Below are positions 27,048 through 36,278 of a DNA stretch of 64,000 bases, in pieces. The notes under the pieces are model-generated. The model saw only the letters and a program-made list of their open reading frames with translations, had not been told where the DNA came from and did not search any database. Source of the stretch: Clostridium porci (GTDB taxonomy: Bacteria; Bacillota; Clostridia; Lachnospirales; Lachnospiraceae); contig NZ_VUMD01000009.1 of assembly GCF_009696375.1 (NCBI RefSeq), positions 87,388 through 151,387 on the forward strand, written 5' to 3'. Numbering within the stretch: position 1 is the first letter of the stretch; every line of letters begins with the position of its first letter. Made by a program: the position numbers and the translations under genes.

Positions 27048-27167
27048 AAAATGCTGCATTATGGAAATTCCATATCAAATTCAACCAAAGGCTATCTTTC
27101 TAAAACGAACATACGGTTCCAGGCGGCTTTTATAGCTACTGAAACCGTATTGGGGGTGCAGCATTTT
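27048..27167. repeat. Nested inverted repeats in an intergenic region
   Basis: Outer arms AAAATGCTGCA (27048-27058) and TGCAGCATTTT (27157-27167) are perfectly complementary over 11 bp. Inner arms ATACGGTT (27111-27118) and AACCGTAT (27143-27150) are perfect over 8 bp. GGAAATTCC (27063-27071) is itself a palindrome. It lies in the 286-base gap between nox and spmA; no gene is seen there. Confidence 0.5.
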
Positions 27168-27229
27168 CGTAGAACCTACGTTACAACATTTCTACAAAGT
27201 GCATACATTATTTCTGATTTAGGGCTCTT

Positions 27230-28561
27230 TTATTTAGCTCCTAAGGCTGCCATTGTAATATAATTATAAGGCTGGTTAAAGTGAGGAAGGAAGAAAATAT
27301 CCAGCAGCTTCATCTTATCGATTGTCACACCTTCCTCTATTGCCAGAGAAAAGAGATGAATGCCCATGGAAATATCTTCTGTAGAGGCCATCTGCGCCCC
27401 CACCACTCTCCGGGATTTTGTTTCGTATACAATCCTGATTTTTACTGCCGCATTCTCCTTCATAAAGCCCGGACGCTGTAAATCTTCATAATCTGTATAG
27501 CTTACTTCCAGCCCTGCTTTCACAGCAGCTTTCACAGAAAGACCGGTAGAAACCATATTATAGCCAAATACGGAAATACCATTCGACCCCTGTACGCCGA
27601 TGGTTTCTAATTCCGTTCCACCTATGTTATGACCGGCAATGATTCCAGAACGCACGGCATTGGTCGCTAAAGCAATATAAGTAACCTCCTGTAATGCGTT
27701 TGAATACACTGTAGCGCAATCCCCAATCGCATAAACGTCAGGATCACTGGTCTGTTGACGCCGATCCACCAGATAAGCGCCATTTTTAAACAGCTTCAAA
27801 TGTTCTTTGCCCAACTGATTATTAGGAATAAAGCCGATTGCGTTGATAACGGCGTCAACCGGATATTCCCCCTTTTCCGTCTTTAGTGCAGCAACACGCC
27901 CATCTTTTCCATGATACTCTGTTACCCTTTCTGAGAAGTGAACTTCAATACCATGATCCACCAGCCGCTGATCCATATCTGCTGTAAATTGCTCATCATA
28001 ATACGTTGACAACGAGGTTGGAGCTACGTCAAAAAGCAAAACCTGCTTTCCTCTGCGTTTCGCTGCTTCCGCAATCTCTACACCGATATATCCCGCTCCA
28101 ATCACAGCAACTGTTTTTACTTCTTCCTTTGATAATTCCTTGTCTACTTCCTGTCCCTCCTGGAATAGCTTCAAAAAATGGACTCCGTCTAAATCCTTCC
28201 CAGGAATATCCGGCGATATGGGCAAAGAGCCTGTCGCCAAAATCAATTTGTCATATGACTCGTTCCAGGTGTTTCCCTCCTTGTTTATGCAGGAAACGAA
28301 TTTTTTAGCGAAATCTACAGACGTAACGGTCGTCTCCATATGGATTGAAGCGCCTTTCTCTTCAAATGCCTTTGAGCTGGTATAAAACAGATTTTCGTAG
28401 GAATCAATCTGTCTTCCTACCCAAAGCGCGGTGCCGCACCCTAAATAGCTGAGGTTCGTATTTCGATCAATCATAACAACTTCCTGATTTGGGTAGTTAT
28501 CTAATAGTGTATTTGCGGCCGCAATTCCCGCATGGTTTGTTCCAATAATTACTGTTTTCAT
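27230..28561 (-). CDS. nox: NADH oxidase / CoA-disulfide-reductase-family flavoenzyme
   Basis: 443 residues, class III pyridine-nucleotide disulfide oxidoreductase. The FAD site starts KTVIIGTNHAGIAAA with H10, and the redox cysteine is C42 in LSYLGCGTAL; these are the two hallmark residues of water-forming NADH oxidases. The NAD site is VAVIGAGYIGVEIA and a second FAD word is VYAIGDCA. It removes oxygen or recycles NADH in the cytosol. CoA-disulfide reductase activity is the alternative. Confidence 0.88.
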   Translation of the reverse strand: MKTVIIGTNHAGIAAANTLLDNYPNQEVVMIDRNTNLSYLGCGTALWVGRQIDSYENLFYTSSKAFEEKGASIHMETTVTSVDFAKKFVSCINKEGNTWNESYDKLILATGSLPISPDIPGKDLDGVHFLKLFQEGQEVDKELSKEEVKTVAVIGAGYIGVEIAEAAKRRGKQVLLFDVAPTSLSTYYDEQFTADMDQRLVDHGIEVHFSERVTEYHGKDGRVAALKTEKGEYPVDAVINAIGFIPNNQLGKEHLKLFKNGAYLVDRRQQTSDPDVYAIGDCATVYSNALQEVTYIALATNAVRSGIIAGHNIGGTELETIGVQGSNGISVFGYNMVSTGLSVKAAVKAGLEVSYTDYEDLQRPGFMKENAAVKIRIVYETKSRRVVGAQMASTEDISMGIHLFSLAIEEGVTIDKMKLLDIFFLPHFNQPYNYITMAALGAK

Positions 28562-28716
28562 AGAAACACCTCCTAAATTTTGTTTTTCATGTTAAATTAT
28601 ATAGAATTACTTTGTTATTTTCAATCACTTTAGAGATTTTTGAATGATATTTTTCTGAATACATAAGCTCAAATTATGTAATGCTCCATATACTTTTTAC
28701 ATGTTTCCTCCCCTGT

Positions 28717-30375
28717 TTATTCCAACTGATATGATTTTAATTTCCTGTATAATGTGGTTCTTGATATTTTAAGGATATTAGCTATCTCCTTTTTACTATA
28801 TCCATCAGCAAGCATTTTTTTTAACTGTATCTTTGCAAGCTCCTCCAAAGAGCAGTGCTCCTCTTCTGTCAATTCCTTTTTCCACAGATCTTCTTTATAT
28901 CTCCTGCTGGCGATCCGCTCCAGCATGAATTCTATATCTGTCACTGTACAATCTCTGTATTTTCTCCATAATCCCTTCAGATGTTCCGATGATAATCTTA
29001 ATTCGTTTTTTTCATATAAATGGCAATAATATTTTAATCCTGTCTGAATGTATCTTGAAAAAATCGTAAAGTCATTATACAGCGTTTCCGTATTTTTTAT
29101 CTCATTCTTTGATATCAAATAATAAAGGTCCTGACTAAATCTTCCATCCTCTGCCAATTCTGCCAAATTCGCTGTTGTACAAAAAATAAACCTTACATTT
29201 GTGTGTATGCTGTATCCACCTTTCAATATAATGCGTCCCGTCCTTATAAATTCAGCTAATTTTTCCTGAACATAAAGCGCCAGATACTCTGGCTGTACAA
29301 TAAGTATCGTTCCCCGGTTCAGTCCACGCAAAAGTCCATTCTCATCCAATAAATAATGAACGAACAATTCCCGATAGGAGTTTTGTGCATAAACCAATTT
29401 TAAATCCTCCAGCCGCCTTGGCGACTGATTAAAAATTGCTTTTCCGAGCATTTCATTTAAAACATTATCTTCTCCTGAAATCAGTATATTCTCATCTATT
29501 TTTGCATACCTCTTTGCCTTCTCTATCATCTCCTCTCCCAAAAACTGCTTCAGCCACCTGAATGTCACAAGTGTTCCAATTGAGAAAAGCTTTGATGTAT
29601 CTTGAATATTCCGATAGGGACGAAAGCTCAAAACAACGCCATATTCCTGTTCATTCAGCCATACTCTCTTGCTGTTTATTATTCCATAAAAACTCCCGCT
29701 TTCATAATGAATAGAAACTTTTTCATTATCAATTCCTTTGCCCTTCCTGTACCATTCCTCAAGCTCCGGATAAATTCTGGCTGCATTTACTCCTATATAA
29801 TCTTCCTTTATCCCGAAAATATCCCGAAATGTCTGATTTAAATATAGAATATTCCCATATACATCTGTATATAAAACAGCATCCTCCATTAAATCCAGAA
29901 TGGATTCAATCTGCATAATCTTCTGTTTTAACCCCTTCTTTTCAATGTGATTCTGTATCCTGGCTGCCACTAATTCCGCCATTCGTTCCATAAAAAACAC
30001 AGTAGAACCAATGTTTTCAAATAGTGTTTTCACCTTAAATCTTGGCAAAACAAGGGCAATCACTCCCAAAATCTGATTCCCATAACGAATAGGAACTCCT
30101 ATAAAGCCTCGCATTTTACATTCCTTATATTTTTCACATTCTCTACAGCTTTGTATCGAAGCTTTTTCATCTATCAGCAAATTCTGATTATTCATAAGAA
30201 CCGTCGCAATCAAAGAACCATACTGAATATGGTTGTACAGTGAAAAATATCTGAAAGAACTCCCTACAATATTCATGCTGGAATCTGTAATAATCACATC
30301 TGTATCTAATACATCTGAAATCACCCCTGCAAAATTATCTACAAACCCCTTTATTGTTCCTAACATTGTCCCCAT
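28717..30375 (-). CDS. DhaR-like regulator: GAF, PAS, degenerate sigma-54-activator domain, Fis HTH
   Basis: 552 residues. An N-terminal sensor with a CRECEKYKEC cluster near residues 77-86 (possible metal or Fe-S site) is followed by a PAS domain (about 160-260, ILYLNQTFRDIFGI). A stretch with AAA+ activator echoes (GRFSQDLYYLISKNEI) follows. A Fis-type HTH (YSKKEIANILKISRTTLYRK) ends the protein. The GESGTGKE Walker A and GAFTGA loops of true sigma-54 activators are missing, so it should not drive sigma-54 promoters by ATP. It lies after the dha/liv operon on the same strand and is the likely regulator. Confidence 0.8.
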   Translation of the reverse strand: MGTMLGTIKGFVDNFAGVISDVLDTDVIITDSSMNIVGSSFRYFSLYNHIQYGSLIATVLMNNQNLLIDEKASIQSCRECEKYKECKMRGFIGVPIRYGNQILGVIALVLPRFKVKTLFENIGSTVFFMERMAELVAARIQNHIEKKGLKQKIMQIESILDLMEDAVLYTDVYGNILYLNQTFRDIFGIKEDYIGVNAARIYPELEEWYRKGKGIDNEKVSIHYESGSFYGIINSKRVWLNEQEYGVVLSFRPYRNIQDTSKLFSIGTLVTFRWLKQFLGEEMIEKAKRYAKIDENILISGEDNVLNEMLGKAIFNQSPRRLEDLKLVYAQNSYRELFVHYLLDENGLLRGLNRGTILIVQPEYLALYVQEKLAEFIRTGRIILKGGYSIHTNVRFIFCTTANLAELAEDGRFSQDLYYLISKNEIKNTETLYNDFTIFSRYIQTGLKYYCHLYEKNELRLSSEHLKGLWRKYRDCTVTDIEFMLERIASRRYKEDLWKKELTEEEHCSLEELAKIQLKKMLADGYSKKEIANILKISRTTLYRKLKSYQLE

Positions 30376-30424
30376 TCTTCTGCCCTCCCCTATACAAATA
30401 GTCTACTCAGCAAATTAAGAAAGA

Positions 30425-30457
30425 GACCCTCACATGCATGATTTGCATATGAGAGTC
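30425..30457 (-). terminator. Terminator of the cyuA-liv-dha operon
   Basis: On the minus strand GACTCTCATATGCA pairs with TGCATGTGAGGGTC (wobbles), then TCTTTCTT. It falls between the ATC-hydrolase-like gene and the regulator. Confidence 0.6.
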
Positions 30458-30496
30458 TTATTCTTCAGTTAAATATAAAATAAAAGCTTCCCAGAC

Positions 30497-30973
30497 CTAC
30501 CTTTTGCTAATCCTTACTTCACAAATGTCATCTCCCTTTGCAATTGTTTTTCCGAGATAGAAATCAAAATTAAGCGTTTCACAAATACCCCTGTCACCAT
30601 CCATGGCAATATCACAAAGCACCTCGCACTCCTCATCTGACGCGCCCAGTTTCTTCCATGCTGCTACCAGCGGGCAGTAGTGGAAATCAACGCTTAACGT
30701 TCCTTCTTTACAGTTGTCTTCCATCTGAAAAACACCCTTTACATTATCGTTAATAAATTCTCTGTAGAAAATATTAAAATCATCTGTGTGTGTATACTTT
30801 GTTTCACCATGGAAGCGTCCGCATGCTCTGATTGCTTCATGGGCAAAAGCATCACTTAACCCCTGCTTCTTTGCCTCTTTATACATCAAATACATCCAGG
30901 CTGCTCTATGTTCAAATGCGTTTCTTAAATCCTCGGTGTGCTGCCCTCTATCCTCTGCTTTGTTCTTAATCAT
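30497..30973 (-). CDS. L-2-amino-thiazoline-4-carboxylate (ATC) hydrolase-like protein
   Basis: 158 residues; ATG at 30973 with AGGAGG 6 bases upstream. Family words are FEHRAAWMYLMYKEAKKQGL, the ACGRFHGE block, VDFHYCPLVAAWKKLGA and LCDIAMDGDRGICE. In Pseudomonas, ATC hydrolase opens the thiazoline ring on the route to L-cysteine. The family is broad and many members have unknown substrates. It is the last gene of the operon that starts with a cysteine-desulfidase-like gene, which makes a sulfur amino acid role attractive but unproven. Confidence 0.75.
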   Translation of the reverse strand: MIKNKAEDRGQHTEDLRNAFEHRAAWMYLMYKEAKKQGLSDAFAHEAIRACGRFHGETKYTHTDDFNIFYREFINDNVKGVFQMEDNCKEGTLSVDFHYCPLVAAWKKLGASDEECEVLCDIAMDGDRGICETLNFDFYLGKTIAKGDDICEVRISKR

Positions 30974-31008
30974 TTCTTTTCCTCCTGAAAATTTTTATAT
31001 AAAATGGA

Positions 31009-31656
31009 TTAAAGCGTTTCAGCTACATAATCCATTAAGGCTATAATCTGATACGACATCGTTACAGCTCCCGGATCCAAATATCCTACCCCCTTATTTG
31101 CCTGATAGGTTGCGCGGCCTCTGACTGCTTCCATATTCTTTGTATTCTCTGCTCCATCAACAGCCGCTTTCTTCACTCTCTCGCACAGGGTTTGGTCATC
31201 ACAATTATGTTCCAAACAGACCTTATATTCCTTTACCGCAGGCGCAAGACTATCGAGCATTGTCTTGAAGCCTTCCTTTGCCTGTCCTCTGCTGGCTATA
31301 GCTCTTAACATTGCCTCAAGCACATCATATAGCTCCTGACGCCCTAATGCCTCCTTTGTCTGAACTGCCCTTGCTGCCGCCAAATATGCACTTCCATATA
31401 GGACACCCGAGGAACCTCCAATTACAGACATCATGATTTTTCCGATTTCCTTCAGTTCATCACTAATATTCATAGCTGCCAAGCTGTCAATATCCTTAAC
31501 AAGACTTTCAAATCCCATATTAATATTAGACCAATGATCGCCGTCTCCTGTGGCGAGATCCAGCTCCGTCACATAATCTCCCTTGTCATGTATCAGAGCA
31601 TAGGCGCGCTTAATATATTCCGCGTAATCCGCTGCTGTCAGTTTAAACCCCATCAT
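31009..31656 (-). CDS. dhaL: Dihydroxyacetone kinase subunit L
   Basis: 215 residues. The nucleotide/magnesium site ELDLATGDGDHWSNINMGF gives D33, D38 and D40; GGSSGVLYGSAYL and RGRATYQANKGVGYLDPGAV follow. DhaL holds ADP that is re-phosphorylated by DhaM, or ATP in kinase variants. Ten bases downstream of dhaK. No dhaM is seen, so the phosphate source is either a DhaM elsewhere or ATP. Confidence 0.9.
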   Translation of the reverse strand: MMGFKLTAADYAEYIKRAYALIHDKGDYVTELDLATGDGDHWSNINMGFESLVKDIDSLAAMNISDELKEIGKIMMSVIGGSSGVLYGSAYLAAARAVQTKEALGRQELYDVLEAMLRAIASRGQAKEGFKTMLDSLAPAVKEYKVCLEHNCDDQTLCERVKKAAVDGAENTKNMEAVRGRATYQANKGVGYLDPGAVTMSYQIIALMDYVAETL

Positions 31657-31666
31657 CTTTCCCCCC

Positions 31667-32653
31667 TCAGAACTTTAACGCCGGCGTATCACAAGGCTTA
31701 TCTAACAATTCCTTTAATTCTGCATCCAGCTTCATCAGCGTCAGAGAGCAGCCCGTCATATCCAGTGCCGTTGTATAGTTTCCAACTAAGGTTTTGTGCA
31801 CTTTAATTCCCCTCTTCTTTAGATACGCCTGTACTTCCTTATTTAAAATATATAATTCCATAAGGGGAGTTCCCCCAAGGCCATTGACCAGAACAGCAAC
31901 CTCGCTATTACTGTAGTCGTAATCTGCCAGAATTTTATCAAGAAGGATTTCTGCCGTCTCTTTTGCGGTTTTGATCCCTGTTCTTTCTACTCCCGGCTCT
32001 CCATGAATTCCCATACCAATTTCGATCTCGTCTTCTGCAAGGGTGAAGCCAGGCCTTCCCACTGCCGGAAGAATACAGGGCGTCATTGCCATTCCCATAC
32101 TGCGGATGTTTGCAATGGCATGCTCAGCCGCAGCCTTTACTTCCGGCAGACCTGCCCCTGCCTCAGCCTTTGCTCCTGCGATTTTATGTACAAATACAGT
32201 TCCCGCAATACCTCTTCTCCCTGTTGAATATGTACTGTCCAAAACAGCCACATCATCTTTTACTACAACGCTTTCTACCTCAATACCATCTGCCTCTGCC
32301 AGATCCCGCGCCAGTCCGAAGTTCATAATATCGCCTGAATAATTCTTTACAATCAGAAGAACGCCTTTGCCCGTATTCATCTTTTTAATTGCAGTACCGA
32401 TCCTGTCAGGGCTGGGCGATGAAAATATATTTCCGGATACAGCCGCATCCAGCATTCCTTTTCCAACAAAGCCTGCATGCAAAGGCTCATGTCCTGCACC
32501 TCCGCCAGAGATGACAGCAACCTTATTTCCTCTTTCATGGCGTGAAATTATTTCCGCATCCGGAGTATACTCCAAAAATTCAGGATATGCTTGCTGCATA
32601 CCGTTCAGCGATTCGCTGACGACATCTGCCGGATTATTAATAATTTTCTTCAT
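31667..32653 (-). CDS. dhaK: Dihydroxyacetone kinase subunit K
   Basis: 328 residues. Contains GGGAGHEP (50-57), VKNYSGDIMNF and GMGIHGEPG, where H217 is the histidine that binds the carbonyl substrate as a hemiaminal. It phosphorylates dihydroxyacetone or another short keto-sugar with DhaL. The place in an operon with an amino-acid-type ABC importer is unusual; a different three- or four-carbon substrate is possible. Confidence 0.9.
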   Translation of the reverse strand: MKKIINNPADVVSESLNGMQQAYPEFLEYTPDAEIISRHERGNKVAVISGGGAGHEPLHAGFVGKGMLDAAVSGNIFSSPSPDRIGTAIKKMNTGKGVLLIVKNYSGDIMNFGLARDLAEADGIEVESVVVKDDVAVLDSTYSTGRRGIAGTVFVHKIAGAKAEAGAGLPEVKAAAEHAIANIRSMGMAMTPCILPAVGRPGFTLAEDEIEIGMGIHGEPGVERTGIKTAKETAEILLDKILADYDYSNSEVAVLVNGLGGTPLMELYILNKEVQAYLKKRGIKVHKTLVGNYTTALDMTGCSLTLMKLDAELKELLDKPCDTPALKF

Positions 32654-32727
32654 TTCAATAACACCTCTTTCAAATATAATTCATATGCAGCCGTCAAAAA
32701 CAGCCTTTCCAGGTTCTACATACCTGC

Positions 32728-33435
32728 TTATCCAAGTCCAAGATATGCCTTTTTGATCTTCGGATCTGACGCAATCTTCTTTGCATCTCCATTCATTGTC
32801 ACAACACCATTTTCCAGAACGTAGGCTCGATCTGATGCTGACAATGCCATATTTGCATTCTGCTCAATCAACAGGATAGTAACCCCCTGTTTATTGATTT
32901 CTTTTATCATATCAAAGATCATCTCTACAAAATTGGGTGCCAGGCCCAGTGAAGGTTCATCCAAAAGCAGCAGCTTGGGACCCGGCATTAAGGCCCTTCC
33001 TACCGCAAGCATCTGCTGCTCTCCCCCTGATAATGTACCAGCCTGCTGCCTGTATCGTTCCTTCAGTCTCGGAAACAGCTTGTAAACTCTTTCATAGCCT
33101 GCGTTAATCGTTTCTTTCTCTTTTACAATATAGGCTCCTAATCTGAGATTCTCCTCGACTGTAAGCTCTGGGAATACCTCTCTTCCTTCAGGAGATATAC
33201 TGATATTCATTTTTGTCATCCGATAGGGCGGGCAGTTTGTAATATCTTTCCCCTCAAATTCCACCTTTCCCCTGCTTGCTTTTGTAACGCCTGCTATGGT
33301 ATTTAGCAAGGTTGTCTTACCAGCGCCATTGCTTCCGATTAGAGAAACTATTTCTCCCTTATCAACCTCCATCTTAATTCCCTTCAATGCATGAATTACC
33401 CCATAATATGTATTCAAATCACTTATTTTCAGCAT
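32728..33435 (-). CDS. livF: Liv-type ABC transporter ATP-binding protein LivF
   Basis: 235 residues from the ATG at 33435 (MLKISDL start, GGGAGGAG upstream); a longer start at 33465 lies within livG. Walker A GSNGAGKTT, signature LSGGEQQM, Walker B LLLLDEPSLGLAP, and the LivF-type end LENGVVTMNGDAKKIASD. It powers uptake together with livG, overlapping it by 17 bases. Confidence 0.9.
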   Translation of the reverse strand: MLKISDLNTYYGVIHALKGIKMEVDKGEIVSLIGSNGAGKTTLLNTIAGVTKASRGKVEFEGKDITNCPPYRMTKMNISISPEGREVFPELTVEENLRLGAYIVKEKETINAGYERVYKLFPRLKERYRQQAGTLSGGEQQMLAVGRALMPGPKLLLLDEPSLGLAPNFVEMIFDMIKEINKQGVTILLIEQNANMALSASDRAYVLENGVVTMNGDAKKIASDPKIKKAYLGLG

Positions 33436-34210
33436 CCTTTTGAGCTCCTCCCAAATACGCCTCAATTACCTTTGGGTTATCTGCGATTTCTTTTGGAATG
33501 CCATTCGCAACCGGCTTTCCATGATCAATGACGTAGATGCGGTCTGATACATTCATTACGACACTCATATCATGCTCGATCATGAGAATCGTATATCCCT
33601 GGCCTTTCAGCTTATTAATAAACTCCATCAATTCTGAAGATTCCTGCGGATTCATTCCGGCAGCTGGCTCATCCAGAAGAAGCAGCTCAGCGCCTGTTGC
33701 GATTGCTCTTGTTATTTCCAATTTACGCTGTTCGCCATATGGAAGATTCGCCGCATAATCGTCCCTTCTGTGATCCAGATCAATTAACTTCAATAGGCGG
33801 ATTGCATTGGCTGTTTTTCTGTCTTCCTCTTGCCTGAATGCCTTGGTTCTGAATACAGCTTGGAACAAATGATAGTTTGTTTTTATATGCGCTCCAATCA
33901 ATACATTTTCTATAACCCGCAGATCGGAGAACAAACGGATGTTTTGAAATGTCCTGGAGATTCCCGCTTCGACAATCTTCTTCGGCTTTTGATTCTGGAT
34001 TTCCTTATCCTTAAAAACAATGGTTCCTTCATCTGCTTCATAAATACCTGTCAGCATATTGAAAACAGTTGTCTTTCCAGCTCCGTTAGGTCCGATGATG
34101 CTGACGACCTCCCCTCTGTTTACATTAAAACTAACATGATCTACAGCAACAATGCCGCCAAACTTTTTTGTAATATTTTTAACCTCCAGCAACAGCCCTT
34201 TGTCTGCCAT
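33419..34210 (-). CDS. livG: Liv-type ABC transporter ATP-binding protein LivG
   Basis: 263 residues from the ATG at 34210 (AAAGGGG upstream). Walker A GPNGAGKTT, a TFQNIRLF segment typical of LivG, Walker B LLLLDEPAAGMNP and a C-terminal GIPKEIADNPKVIEAYLG. The signature loop is LPYGEQRK, the LivG variant. It starts 4 bases after livM. Confidence 0.9.
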   Translation of the reverse strand: MADKGLLLEVKNITKKFGGIVAVDHVSFNVNRGEVVSIIGPNGAGKTTVFNMLTGIYEADEGTIVFKDKEIQNQKPKKIVEAGISRTFQNIRLFSDLRVIENVLIGAHIKTNYHLFQAVFRTKAFRQEEDRKTANAIRLLKLIDLDHRRDDYAANLPYGEQRKLEITRAIATGAELLLLDEPAAGMNPQESSELMEFINKLKGQGYTILMIEHDMSVVMNVSDRIYVIDHGKPVANGIPKEIADNPKVIEAYLGGAQKDAENK

Positions 34211-34214
34211 TATT

Positions 34215-35282
34215 TCACCCCTTTGTTTCATTCCACAAATTCAAAGGCCCATACTGATCCATTGCTTCTACTTCTTTCTGAACCCTCTTCGTAAGATGAT
34301 ACGGCATCGTAGACTTCCATCCCAGGATTCCCTGTGGTCTGAAACGCATCATCAGAACCAGGATCACACCATATAATACAAATCTATATTCCATCAGGAA
34401 CCTGGATACTTCCGGAAATGCAATCAGCAGCGCTGCTCCTATAAACATTCCACGAATTGTTCCCATCCCTCCAAGAATTACGATACTAAGAATCAATGTT
34501 GATACATCAAAGTTAAATGTATTTGGATCAATATATCCTATCAATGAAGAATATAATGCGCCGCCTACCGCACAGATACAGGCAGAAATCACAAACGCAA
34601 GGATTTTATAGCTTGTTACATTGATTCCCATCATGGTACTCGCCAGTTCATCCGCTCTGATTGCCTGAAGTGCGCGGCCAGTCTTTGATTTAACCAATGC
34701 GATGCAGAAAAGAGTTGTCAGCACTACCAAAACCAGCATCAGATCATATAATCCGTAATTGGAAATGGTTAATTCCATGCCAAAAATAGATGGCTTCGGT
34801 ATATTTTTAACACCTAATGTTCCATTTGTTACAGACGCCCAGTTCATTGCAATCATCTTTACAATTTCACCAAAACCTAATGTAATAATCGAAAGATAGG
34901 TTCCTGTCACTCTTAATGTTGGAAGCCCTAATAATACCCCTACAAGTCCCGAAACTAACATTCCCAACAGCATCGCCGGAAAAAAATTCATTCCCAGCTT
35001 TACTGCGCATAAGGATGAAGTATATGCTCCTATTGCCACAAAGCCTGCATGTCCCAGTGATACCAGTCCTGTATATCCGGTCAAAACATTCAACCCCAGC
35101 CCCAGTAATGTGTATGAACCAATTTTTACACATACCGTCAGTAAATACGTATTGTCCAGCATTACAGGGAGGGCGATCAATGCTATGCCTGTAGCGAGCA
35201 GCAAAATCTTTTTGTATTTGTCAATGAATGTTTGCATTTGATGTAAACTTACTTGCTTTTTTCCATTCCCAGTCTTCCCCAT
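34215..35282 (-). CDS. livM: Liv-type ABC permease LivM
   Basis: 355 residues, nine or ten membrane helices, with GLNVLTGYTGLVSLGHAGFV and the coupling segment RALQAIRADELASTMMGI. The start lies 2 bases after the livH stop, so translation is coupled. A hydrophilic C-terminal tail of about 40 residues extends into the cytosol. Confidence 0.88.
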   Translation of the reverse strand: MGKTGNGKKQVSLHQMQTFIDKYKKILLLATGIALIALPVMLDNTYLLTVCVKIGSYTLLGLGLNVLTGYTGLVSLGHAGFVAIGAYTSSLCAVKLGMNFFPAMLLGMLVSGLVGVLLGLPTLRVTGTYLSIITLGFGEIVKMIAMNWASVTNGTLGVKNIPKPSIFGMELTISNYGLYDLMLVLVVLTTLFCIALVKSKTGRALQAIRADELASTMMGINVTSYKILAFVISACICAVGGALYSSLIGYIDPNTFNFDVSTLILSIVILGGMGTIRGMFIGAALLIAFPEVSRFLMEYRFVLYGVILVLMMRFRPQGILGWKSTMPYHLTKRVQKEVEAMDQYGPLNLWNETKG

Positions 35283-35284
35283 AT

Positions 35285-36160
35285 TTATACCTTAGTAATA
35301 CCTTTCCGTCCAAGCAAACCATTTGGTCGTACAATCAGAACAATAATTAGAATAATAAATGCGATAGAATCCCGGTATGTGGAGCCCAGAAAGGTTGCCG
35401 CCATACTCTCTGATATGCCTACAATTAGTCCGCCAAGTAATGCTCCCGGCAGGCTTCCGATTCCACCAAGCACTGCTGCCGCAAATGCCTTCAAGCCTGC
35501 CATAAATCCCATATTAGGATATACGATCTGATAATATCCTCCGACTAAGGCTCCTGAGATTGTTGCAGACACCCCTGCCAGGAAGAAGGTGAATGAAATA
35601 ACAAAATTCACATTAACTCCCATCAGATTTGCCGCTTTCGAATTTTGTTCACTGGCACGCATTGCAAGACCTATTTTTGTCTTATACACAATAAATACCA
35701 GAACAGACATTAACGAAAGAGAAACTACACACATCATAATCTGTGTTGATGAAATACTGATTGCACCTAACTGAACAGAGCCGTAATTAAATAGTTGGGG
35801 AAAATTTCTCTTCTCCGAACCGAGAAATACAATCAGCAGATTTGTCACAATATTGGAGATACCGATTGTGGTAATTAACGATGCGATCGGCATGGACTTT
35901 TTCTTTCTTAATGGCTCCAGGGCTGCCTTATTAATCAACACGCCAAGTATTCCGGTTGCAATCATGCTTATAATAATTCCAGGTACAGCTCCGAAATTCA
36001 GACCGATCAGAACCATTGAAATTTCCGCGCCAAAGGCATAAATTGCACCATGAGAAAAATTCACAAGTCTTAGAATACCAAAGACAAGAGAATATCCTAC
36101 CGCTATCAACGCATATCCCATTCCTAAAGCCAAACCATTCACTATCTGTTGTATTAACAT
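35285..36160 (-). CDS. livH: Liv-type ABC permease LivH
   Basis: 291 residues, about eight membrane helices; start MLIQQIVNGLALGMGYALIA with AAAGGG 6 bases upstream. Family words are VNFSHGAIYAFGA and the coupling segment LAMRASEQNSKAANLMGV. It pairs with LivM to form the channel. Confidence 0.9.
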   Translation of the reverse strand: MLIQQIVNGLALGMGYALIAVGYSLVFGILRLVNFSHGAIYAFGAEISMVLIGLNFGAVPGIIISMIATGILGVLINKAALEPLRKKKSMPIASLITTIGISNIVTNLLIVFLGSEKRNFPQLFNYGSVQLGAISISSTQIMMCVVSLSLMSVLVFIVYKTKIGLAMRASEQNSKAANLMGVNVNFVISFTFFLAGVSATISGALVGGYYQIVYPNMGFMAGLKAFAAAVLGGIGSLPGALLGGLIVGISESMAATFLGSTYRDSIAFIILIIVLIVRPNGLLGRKGITKV

Positions 36161-36278
36161 GAGATACCCTTTCTATGGGAGGATACCTTTCGCTCCAATG
36201 GGACATGCCCATATCAGAGGCATCCTCTGCTCTTTAAGCTTATAATTCCTGTTATCAATTTATATATTGAATGTCTGC

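Noticed and set aside
31009..32653. A complete phosphotransferase-type DHA kinase
   Set aside because: dhaK and dhaL are clear, but no dhaM-like gene is in the window, so the full PTS-type system cannot be claimed.
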